Assembly: GCA_947474445.1 (NCBI GenBank)
Contig: CANJJY010000083.1
Location: 1-12,836, forward strand
Direction: 5' to 3'
From: Oligoflexaceae bacterium
Lineage (GTDB): Bacteria > Bdellovibrionota_B > Oligoflexia > Oligoflexales > Oligoflexaceae
Length of the DNA stretch: 12,836 bases
A program made the position numbers and the translations under genes. A model generated the notes under the pieces. That model made no database searches. It saw nothing but the letters and a program-made list of their open reading frames with translations, and was not told where the DNA came from. Below are positions 7,421 to 12,836 of the stretch, in pieces; positions within the stretch are counted from its first letter, which is position 1; each line of letters opens with the position of its first letter.

Positions 7421-7792
7421 TGTCAAAGTTCCTAACGAATGTGAATATGCCCAGATTCTATTGGGTATGTGCAACTTGCGTTCCAGCCCTATTTTTTCGA
7501 TCCAAGCTTTTTGTCGCCCCGGTTACGAGACCTCTATCTTCTCAATAAATCACAACTAATACCGACTCATTCAGGCTTTCCTTGCCCAAACCCTAGACGC
7601 TCTTGTGAAGAACATTTTCTGTCTTGCGTGAGGAAAGCCCATTTTTTTTGCCTATGCGCCTAGTAATTTTTGGACAGTGACTTCAATATGGGCGTTCGAA
7701 ATCCAGGGCTTCTCGGCCCGAAGTAGATCAGGAAAAATGAAAACCCCCCATCGAAACGGGAGGTCTTTAGGAGCTATTGCAAAGTCTCTAGA
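7421..7792. other. Intergenic region, no gene
   Basis: About 370 bases. The only clear element is the terminator of the VWA gene at 7743-7764. The part next to 7420 must hold the DPBB promoter. TTGCAC with CATATT 19 bases downstream on the minus strand is a poor candidate. A T8 run at about 7642-7649 has no hairpin in front of it. Confidence 0.4.
7738..7764 (-). terminator. Intrinsic terminator of the VWA lipoprotein gene
   Basis: On the minus strand ACCTCCC and GGGGGGT (7764-7758 and 7749-7743, one G-T pair) form a 7-bp stem around an eight-base loop, followed by TTTTCATTTTT. It lies about 30 bases after the stop at 7793. Confidence 0.65.
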
Positions 7793-9943
7793 TTATTTTT
7801 TGTAGAGCGAAACTTCGATCTGCGCGAAGAGCGGTAGATCGGGTAATTCGATCTTCTCATCAACGACGGAGAAGCCCTTCACTTCCTGTCCGTTGACGAG
7901 CACCTTCCAAACATACTGGCTCAGATCGATATCGAGGGCACCCAGCTCAAAACTGGTGCGATGTTCCCCCGCATAGTCAAAGGCGATGTTGATGCCCTCG
8001 TCATCGACAAAGCTGCAATCACTGAGATCAACTTCACTGCCGGTCACCGTGATCGCTGGACAGCTCCCGCTGCGAGTTCCCTCGACGCGCACGCTGGCGG
8101 CGAGGACGGGGTAGCCGAGATCGATCTTCATCGCTCCCTCGGTGAGAGGAAAGACCACGACGAAGGAACGATCCGCGCGATACTCATTCGCTGGAAAGAC
8201 GATCTCGCGGTCATCGACGGCGAACGTCATCGCTCTTTGCGTGGCAGCATCGACGACGTGGATGCGGGCCATCTGTGAGGCGGCCGCGTTGACGGCGTAA
8301 CGCAGTTTGGGAGCCGTCTCTACCGTGTAAGCTACTTCGATTTTGAGTCCATCGAGCGGCGCCTGAGCCAGATGCAGTTTGCCCGTCACCGCATTGTAGC
8401 TATAGCCTCCGCTGCTGAGAGTCTGGCCGTTGACGGTGACCTTCAGTGAAGAAGGGACGACGGTGCCTGCCAACTGAAAGTCGCTTTCCAGCGGAAGAGC
8501 CTTGCGGAACACAGTTTTAATCTCATTGACAGCGGGTGCGGCCGTGAACTTGACACTGTGCTGCGCCGCATCGTAGGTAAAGGACTGCGTCGCGACACCA
8601 TCAAGATAAACCGTGAGGGTTTTGGGATCAGCCGCTTGGCTGAGCACGAATTCCTTCTTAGGTTCGACCGTGGTGACGGCATAATCAAAGCGGATCGTCG
8701 CACCAGCCTGAGGAGCCTTGCTGAATTCAACGACGTTGCCGCGCAGCTGATAGCCTGAGGTCTGCAGCTGGTTGTCGACGTAGACCTTCAAAGTCCCGGC
8801 GTTCGGTGCGGCTTGCACGGTGAACTGGGTTTTGAGGATCGTGCTCAAATCAAGACTGATCGCCTGCAAGGTTCCTGTGTAGTCGGCATCGCAGACCGAA
8901 CCCCAAGTCCCTCCACTGCGCGCCACGGCATCAGCGTAGATGTTGGCTTTGTAGTAAGCAGTTTTGCAGGCCGACTGCGCTTTGGTCGGATGCCAGGCCA
9001 ATCCATAGACGCGGGCGTTGACACCCACCTGACGGATGCTGGCCATGTAATCGAGCAGGTAGTTCGCGCGTGCCCAGGGTTCATTGCCGCAGCCTTCGCC
9101 ATTCGAGCAGTTGTCCTCGTCGGAAACGATGAGGACAGCGAGGGTCGAATTGCTGCGCAGCCAAGAGCCTTGGGTGTTGCACTCACCTTTCAGACCGTTG
9201 ACAGCCTGATAGATGCCGCGTTCGTTACCAGACCCTTGGATCCCTGCGTTGACGGCCGCCGAAAACATCTGACTCGCATTCTGATCGTTCTTTTTGATCA
9301 GACCACGGAGGCAACCATCGTTCGGGTCGGTCGTGACCACGCCGATCTTCCAATCGGAGTTTTGCACGTAGGAGAGCAGGGGCATCATTTTTGAAGAGAG
9401 GTTTACCTGCTCTTCTTTCATCGAGCCCGAGTTATCCACGACGACGAGGATATCGAGAAGCCCGGAAGCCGAAGCGGTTTGCAGGAAGCTCTCACTCTTG
9501 TTGGCTTGAACGGAACCTTGCGCAAAGGTCTCCGTCGCGACCGGACGGTTAGTCTGCTGGAAGTCGAGCTGCGTCGGCACGCGGTTGTTCGCCATCTGCA
9601 GCCGCTGCTCAAACTGGCCAGCGCCTTTGTCGAGACTGAGCGTTCCTTGTTCGATGGAGGAAGATTTGAAGGTCCACTGCGCGAGGGCGATGCCAGGCCC
9701 CTGGCTTTCCTCACCCTTATCAGCGGCTGTCTCGTCATCCCGAGCAGGATCGTAGGTGATGCCCGCGTCGGGATCATTGGCGCCTTCGCCGCTGTAGGTA
9801 TCACCTAAGGCGTCTTCCGACCCCAGCGGTGTGACCTTTTCGACAAATGACGGTGACTGCGAATCGCAGCCGGAAAGTAAACCCAAAATGAGTGGGCCGG
9901 AAACCAATAGCCAGCCCGCGAAGGGACGACCTAAATGTCGCAT
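7793..9943 (-). CDS. von Willebrand factor A lipoprotein with six beta repeats
   Basis: A 716-residue protein. The ATG at 9943 has GAGGAG six bases upstream and begins a lipoprotein signal with LLSGC (Cys26, followed by Asp). An earlier start at 10015 is rejected because it precedes the signal. An acidic, disordered segment (about 30-80) leads to a VWA domain at about 162-370. LDILVVVDNSGSM carries the DxSxS MIDAS (Asp170, Ser172, Ser174), and VSDED at 273-277 supplies the later MIDAS acid. Cysteines scattered through this domain could form disulfides. After residue 372 come about six copies of a ~58-residue beta unit, whose key strands start at 385, 443, 500, 559, 616 and 679 (e.g. LKVYVDNQ, LTVYLDGV, LKVTVNGQ, WKVLVNGQ). 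The architecture suggests metal-dependent ligand binding or adhesion at the cell envelope. Asp at +2 would signal inner-membrane retention in E. coli, but that rule may not hold here. Confidence 0.85.
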   Translation of the reverse strand: MRHLGRPFAGWLLVSGPLILGLLSGCDSQSPSFVEKVTPLGSEDALGDTYSGEGANDPDAGITYDPARDDETAADKGEESQGPGIALAQWTFKSSSIEQGTLSLDKGAGQFEQRLQMANNRVPTQLDFQQTNRPVATETFAQGSVQANKSESFLQTASASGLLDILVVVDNSGSMKEEQVNLSSKMMPLLSYVQNSDWKIGVVTTDPNDGCLRGLIKKNDQNASQMFSAAVNAGIQGSGNERGIYQAVNGLKGECNTQGSWLRSNSTLAVLIVSDEDNCSNGEGCGNEPWARANYLLDYMASIRQVGVNARVYGLAWHPTKAQSACKTAYYKANIYADAVARSGGTWGSVCDADYTGTLQAISLDLSTILKTQFTVQAAPNAGTLKVYVDNQLQTSGYQLRGNVVEFSKAPQAGATIRFDYAVTTVEPKKEFVLSQAADPKTLTVYLDGVATQSFTYDAAQHSVKFTAAPAVNEIKTVFRKALPLESDFQLAGTVVPSSLKVTVNGQTLSSGGYSYNAVTGKLHLAQAPLDGLKIEVAYTVETAPKLRYAVNAAASQMARIHVVDAATQRAMTFAVDDREIVFPANEYRADRSFVVVFPLTEGAMKIDLGYPVLAASVRVEGTRSGSCPAITVTGSEVDLSDCSFVDDEGINIAFDYAGEHRTSFELGALDIDLSQYVWKVLVNGQEVKGFSVVDEKIELPDLPLFAQIEVSLYKK
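7796..8830 (-). repeat. Six-fold ~58-residue protein repeat in the VWA lipoprotein
   Basis: Each unit has a leading strand (FTV, FVL, FQL, YAV...), a VxVxG-like strand, then a VEF/VKF/LHL/IVF strand followed by a short loop and a final alternating hydrophobic strand. Spacing of the second strand is 58, 57, 59, 57 and 63 residues. The first three copies and the last are clearest; copies four and five are diverged, and the fifth contains a Cys pair. Confidence 0.7.
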
Positions 9944-10226
9944 CTGTGACTCCTCTATAAAACCGGTCTTCATGTCCTTATGTCGACCCATCGGTTGACT
10001 GTGGCTGCCTGCCACTATCCATACAAAACGGTAAAAGTGGGTTTCACTTTAACCAAGGGCGCAACTCCCCTGCTTTATTGACATTCTAGACGCCTTTAAA
10101 GTTCGGCCTTAAATGGGCAGCCAGCCATTTTTGAGGAAAGCGGGGGTCAAGCCCCCGGGAGGCATAAAGTGCGTGTTTATTATTTCTGCTGGGAAGAAGC
10201 TTTTTTGGACGGTTGTTTTCGAGGGC
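9944..10226. other. Spacer between udk and the VWA gene
   Basis: No gene seen. It contains a GC-rich hairpin CGGGGG-TCAAG-CCCCCG (10141-10157) that could end udk transcription, although only a weak CTTTCCTC follows on the minus strand. An AAAGTG/CACTTT arm pair lies at about 10034-10050. The region should also contain the VWA gene promoter, which I could not place. Confidence 0.4.
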
Positions 10227-10904
10227 TTAGCGAGACAGAGGATATTCTGTCTCTTTAAGGCTACGGTTGACATTTATTGCAGATTTTGCCGCGATTTCGC
10301 TCAAAATTATACCGGCGGTGTAAGAGAGTGCCCGCTCGTTGAAAAAATGCCAGGGAATCACAAAGTCAGCGGTTTTCTTAGTCGGCGCAATGTGCCGCTC
10401 GTACATGGCCTTGACCGTTCCTTCGTACTGCTCGCAGCAACTCGCAAAGCTGCGGCCTCGTTCGGCCATATCGCGCCCGATCCTTCTTACGACACGAATG
10501 TCGTCATCGACATCGATGAATATCTTCAGATCGAAGAGTTTGTTCAGCTCGGGATAGCAGAGAGCAAAGATGCCATCGACGATGATGATAGGTCGAGAAG
10601 CTAATGTTTCCGTCAAAGAACTGCGTGTGTGAGTCGTAAAGTCATAGGTAGGTCGCTCAACGGACAGGCCGCGGCGGAGCAGACTCACATGTTCGTGCAA
10701 GAGATCGCGCTCAATGGCCTCAGGATCGTCGAAATTGCAACGTGCCCGCTCCGCGAGGGGGAGATGGGTGAGGTCGCGGTAATAGTCGTCCAGCCGCAAA
10801 ACCAAAGGTCTCAGCGTCTCAAGCCTCTGCCACAGCCGGTTGACGAAAGTCGTCTTGCCGGCCCCAGAGCCTCCCGCGACAGCGATCATGAAAGGCGAGA
10901 GCAT
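10227..10904 (-). CDS. udk: Uridine kinase
   Basis: A 225-residue cytoplasmic enzyme that phosphorylates uridine (and cytidine) to the monophosphate in pyrimidine salvage; family members usually use ATP or GTP. All family signatures are present: Walker A GGSGAGKT (11-18), LDDYYRDL (38-45), NFDDPEA (57-63), PTYDFTTHTR (85-94), IIVDGIFAL (107-115), IRVVRRIGRDMAERGRS (136-152) and the APTKKTADFVIP helix region (173-184). Length matches the family, with a slightly extended tail. TVKAMY has Ala where Pro is usual. The ATG has AAGGAG seven bases upstream. It appears to be transcribed alone from its own promoter. Confidence 0.95.
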   Translation of the reverse strand: MLSPFMIAVAGGSGAGKTTFVNRLWQRLETLRPLVLRLDDYYRDLTHLPLAERARCNFDDPEAIERDLLHEHVSLLRRGLSVERPTYDFTTHTRSSLTETLASRPIIIVDGIFALCYPELNKLFDLKIFIDVDDDIRVVRRIGRDMAERGRSFASCCEQYEGTVKAMYERHIAPTKKTADFVIPWHFFNERALSYTAGIILSEIAAKSAINVNRSLKETEYPLSR

Positions 10905-10930
10905 CGAAGGTCTCCTTATCTATCGGGGTG

Positions 10931-10959
10931 CTTCTAATTAATTACACGAGGCTTGGCAA
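10931..10959 (-). promoter_or_regulatory. Sigma70-like promoter for udk
   Basis: On the minus strand TTGCCA (10959-10954, 5/6 to consensus) and TAGAAG (10936-10931, 4/6) are exactly 17 bases apart, 26 bases before the udk ATG. The AT-rich spacer (GTAATTAAT) fits a promoter. Confidence 0.5.
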
Positions 10960-10972
10960 CGTATTTCGAGCC

Positions 10973-10995
10973 TGGGCTCCCGGCCATGGAGCCCA
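10973..10995. repeat. Perfect inverted repeat between the 11009 gene and udk
   Basis: TGGGCTCC (10973-10980) and GGAGCCCA (10988-10995) form an 8-bp stem with a seven-base loop, just after the stop of the DxDxDG lipoprotein. No T-run follows on the minus strand, so it may be a weak terminator or an mRNA 3'-end structure. It also lies just upstream of the udk promoter. Confidence 0.5.
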
Positions 10996-11008
10996 AAAGC
11001 GTAGGTTT

Positions 11009-11824
11009 TCAGGGTACAAGGGCGGGGAAAAGGTTCGCCTTTTGCTGCAGGACGACGTCACAGCCTGAACCGGCCGGTAACTTTCGCATGATAACACTGC
11101 TTTCCGCGTTGAGAATCTCGACATCTGCCTTAGCTTGGGCGACGAGCGGGATATTCGAGCCGATGATGTTCTGCTCCACCGTCCACGACACCGAGCCGCG
11201 CATCGTCCCCGCGTCGATGAGCGTCACATCTTCGTTCCAGATATTTCTCTGCACTTCATAGATCTGTGCGGCGAGTTTGACGAAGGTATTGAGCGACAGT
11301 TCGACCGTCACTCCCGGCTGGCCATCGGCATCGGAATCAGCGACGCGGCCGTCGTCGGGCGCACTCGGCAAGGGATCGGAGAGAGGGTTGGCGAGCTTGG
11401 TCCCGAACAACTCAACCATCTTCTTCAGGCTCAGCTGCTGATGTCCTGTTTCGCCCGTGAGCTGATAGCTGTACGAGCGGTCAGGTAAGGAACGCATAAA
11501 GGTGCGCGGAAAGCTGATGACCGCGGGGCTTGAGGTCACGCCCTGGATGTCACAGGCTTTCTCTTGGACTAAAACCTGTCCATCTTTCACCGTAAGATTG
11601 ACGAGACTATAACGCCCAACTTTGGCTTTGGCCGTATTGTTGAGAAAAGAAGTCTGCGAAGTGAAGACGATATTCTTAGCCCACACACCATCGATCGCTT
11701 CAGGACCGACGGAAACGGAGGCGGTATCGCTGTTACTTCCATGTCCTGCTTTTTTCTTGGGAGTACACCCCTGCGAGAGAAGCAGACTGAGCGAAATGAG
11801 GGAGAGAGGGACTGAGCGCAACAT
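11009..11824 (-). CDS. Lipoprotein with one DxDxDG calcium-loop-like motif, function unknown
   Basis: A 271-residue exported protein. The signal peptide is short and Leu/Ser-rich and ends in LSQGC (Cys20, followed by Thr). The ATG has GGAG six bases upstream. A basic linker (TPKKK) and a Ser-rich stretch precede a beta-rich domain. Residues 157-170 (DDGR, then DSDADGQPG) resemble a single thrombospondin-type-3 or EF-hand-like calcium loop, with Asp163, Asp165 and Asp167 as probable ligands. Cys91 and Cys255 may pair. The alternating helix and strand pattern after 170 is not recognised. A terminator-like hairpin stands immediately before the ribosome site, leaving no room for a promoter between them. 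Transcription must therefore start upstream of the hairpin or read through from the RND gene. Confidence 0.75.
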   Translation of the reverse strand: MLRSVPLSLISLSLLLSQGCTPKKKAGHGSNSDTASVSVGPEAIDGVWAKNIVFTSQTSFLNNTAKAKVGRYSLVNLTVKDGQVLVQEKACDIQGVTSSPAVISFPRTFMRSLPDRSYSYQLTGETGHQQLSLKKMVELFGTKLANPLSDPLPSAPDDGRVADSDADGQPGVTVELSLNTFVKLAAQIYEVQRNIWNEDVTLIDAGTMRGSVSWTVEQNIIGSNIPLVAQAKADVEILNAESSVIMRKLPAGSGCDVVLQQKANLFPALVP

Positions 11825-11844
11825 AGGTTACTCCGGTGAGGGCT

Positions 11845-11873
11845 AAAAAGCAGCGGACAGCGAAAGTCCGCTG
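11845..11873 (-). terminator. Terminator-like hairpin before the 11824 lipoprotein gene
   Basis: Perfect 8-bp stem CAGCGGAC / GTCCGCTG (11851-11858 and 11866-11873) with a seven-base loop, followed on the minus strand by CTTTTTAG. It is either the intrinsic terminator of the RND operon, 130 bases after its stop, or a leader attenuator for the lipoprotein whose ATG is only 21 bases further on. Confidence 0.7.
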
Positions 11874-11956
11874 TATACCTTTCCCCCCCTGCAGAATACA
11901 GGCCACCCCTATCGCGTCCTTAGTGTAAAGAAATTCTTACAGCGTCCGGCCTTCTC

Positions 11957-11974
11957 CTGCCACTATCCTGGCAG
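11957..11974. repeat. Palindromic element CTGCCA-N6-TGGCAG
   Basis: A perfect 6-bp inverted repeat with a six-base centre, between the RND gene and the lipoprotein gene. TTGACA on the minus strand lies directly beside it (about 11981-11976), with no good -10 at the right distance. It could be an operator. Confidence 0.35.
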
Positions 11975-12002
11975 TTGTCAAAGGTCTGGACACCTGCTGC
12001 GT

Positions 12003-12836
12003 CTAGCTCGCCTTCTGGCCGGAGAACCACTTTTTCATGTTCTTCAGGCTATTGATCCGGAATCTTTCAATCGATGAATAAACGGCCGGTATCACGACGA
12101 GCGTGAGCATGGTCGAGGAAATCAAACCACCGATGACGGCGACGCCCATACTCGTTCTCTGCGCCGAGGCTTCGTTGAGACCGATAGCGATCGGCAGCAT
12201 GCCGGCGATCAGCGCAAAGGTCGTCATGAGAATAGGGCGCAGACGCGTCTTGCCGGCCAGTACGATGGCTTCTGCCGTCGAGAGCCCCTCGCCCACCTTT
12301 TGATTGGCGAAGTCGACGAGCAAAATGGAGTTTTTAATCGCAACGCCGAGCAGAAGGATACAGCCGATCCCCGAATAGAGATCGAGGGACTTCTGGGTGA
12401 TAAAGAGGGCGAAGATCGCTCCGCACACGGCGAGCGGGAGCACCAGCATGATAGTGAAGGGCGTGACGAAGGATTCATAGAGACTCGAGAGGACCAGATA
12501 GATGAAGATGATGGCTAAAAGCAGCGCGACTTTCATATTATCGACTAACTCGCCAAAGGATTCCGCCTGACCGACGAAGGTGTAGCTCATCCCGGGCTTC
12601 ATCACACCGCTTTCGAGGAAGGCGCGGGTTTCGACGATTGCGCCGGCCATACCAGGGCCATTCGGCGCTAAATCCGCGTTGACGCCTATGTATCGACCGC
12701 GATTTTGACGAAAGATCGTCGACGGCCCCACGGTCTCATGCAGGGTGGCGAAGTCTTTGAGGCGGACATTCGAATAGTTGACATTCGGAACGTAGATATC
12801 CGACCAGGAGCGCTGGAGGTTTCTCTGATCATCCTG
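12003..12836 (-). CDS. RND-family (AcrB-like) efflux transporter, C-terminal part
   Basis: The reading frame is open to the window edge and gives 277 residues, about a quarter of a full ~1,030-residue RND protein, so the gene is cut by the window and not truncated in nature. The visible part covers the end of the periplasmic porter region (RLKDF, then GPSTIFRQNRGRYIGV) and the C-terminal membrane half. Membrane segments start at about VALLLAIIFIYLVLSSLYE and continue through FTIMLVLPLAVCGAIFAL, GIGCILLLGVAIKNSILLVDF, PILMTTFALIAGMLPIAIG and a last segment ending in VVIPAVY. KNSILLVDFAN and TRLRPILMTT are hallmarks of hydrophobe/amphiphile (HAE-1) pumps, which extrude drugs or toxic compounds using the proton gradient with a periplasmic adaptor and an outer-membrane channel. 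The partner genes would lie beyond the window. Substrate cannot be told. Confidence 0.9.
   Translation of the reverse strand, partial: QDDQRNLQRSWSDIYVPNVNYSNVRLKDFATLHETVGPSTIFRQNRGRYIGVNADLAPNGPGMAGAIVETRAFLESGVMKPGMSYTFVGQAESFGELVDNMKVALLLAIIFIYLVLSSLYESFVTPFTIMLVLPLAVCGAIFALFITQKSLDLYSGIGCILLLGVAIKNSILLVDFANQKVGEGLSTAEAIVLAGKTRLRPILMTTFALIAGMLPIAIGLNEASAQRTSMGVAVIGGLISSTMLTLVVIPAVYSSIERFRINSLKNMKKWFSGQKAS

Noticed and set aside
7421..7474. N-terminal extension of the DPBB protein from a TTG start
   Set aside because: It would place 18 residues before a proper signal peptide, while the ATG at 7420 has a ribosome site.
7629..7660. T8 run as a plus-strand terminator
   Set aside because: No stem precedes it and no plus-strand gene ends nearby.
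9944..10015. N-terminal extension of the VWA protein
   Set aside because: GAGGAG lies six bases before the ATG at 9943, and the lipoprotein signal must be at the N-terminus.
10113..10604. Plus-strand ORF spanning the udk 3' end
   Set aside because: Most of it is antisense to udk, whose identity is certain; the part before 10227 lacks support.
11956..11985. Sigma54-type promoter around GTGGCAGG
   Set aside because: The TGGC element is not followed by a GC pair with TTGC at the required spacing.
1..12836. Defence system, toxin-antitoxin pair, CRISPR array or mobile element
   Set aside because: No nuclease/helicase sets, spaced direct repeats, transposase or integrase were seen; the HNH-type fragment is too short and broken to count.

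Overview
This window looks like chromosomal DNA of a Gram-negative bacterium. It carries the C-terminal end of an RND efflux pump, many lipoprotein signal peptides and strong Shine-Dalgarno sites. The density of poorly conserved lipoproteins, a remnant of an HNH-endonuclease-type protein and a VWA-plus-repeat lipoprotein fit the Bdellovibrionota/Oligoflexia or related former deltaproteobacterial lineages. That placement is inferred from gene style, not from a marker gene. I see no phage, transposase, CRISPR array, tRNA or rRNA.

Layout. 1-393: no intact gene, only a broken fragment of an HNH-endonuclease-type N-terminal domain on the minus strand. 394-1521 (-): lipoprotein with a zinc-peptidase HExxH motif. 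1522-1932: divergent intergenic region. 1933-3291 (+): lipoprotein with a single CxxCH haem site and a carbohydrate-binding-like beta domain. 3314-4105 (-) and 4123-5277 (-): a likely two-gene operon in which a cytoplasmic TPR-like protein precedes a cysteine-rich lipoprotein. The TPR gene may really begin upstream at an unusual ATC codon. 5548-6759 (+): papain-like cysteine peptidase lipoprotein. It is convergent with 6818-7420 (-), a cysteine-rich double-psi beta-barrel (expansin/RlpA-like) lipoprotein, and an intrinsic terminator lies between them. 7793-9943 (-): large lipoprotein with a von Willebrand A domain followed by about six ~58-residue beta repeats. 10227-10904 (-): uridine kinase (udk), the only clear housekeeping gene. 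11009-11824 (-): lipoprotein with one DxDxDG calcium-loop-like motif. 12003 to the window end (-): C-terminal part of an AcrB-type RND transporter.

How the genes work together. Apart from the TPR/lipoprotein pair, the genes look mostly monocistronic and switch strand often. The shared theme is the cell envelope: seven of the eight intact genes other than udk encode predicted lipoproteins, including two predicted peptidases, a possible adhesin-like VWA protein and a possible c-type cytochrome. No single pathway joins them. The most suggestive pairing is the papain-like peptidase next to a DPBB protein, because at least one secreted bacterial papain inhibitor is known to have the DPBB fold. A functional link between these two is inference only.

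Several start codons were moved downstream from the longest possible ORF because the shorter start gives both a good Shine-Dalgarno and a lipoprotein signal peptide at the N-terminus.
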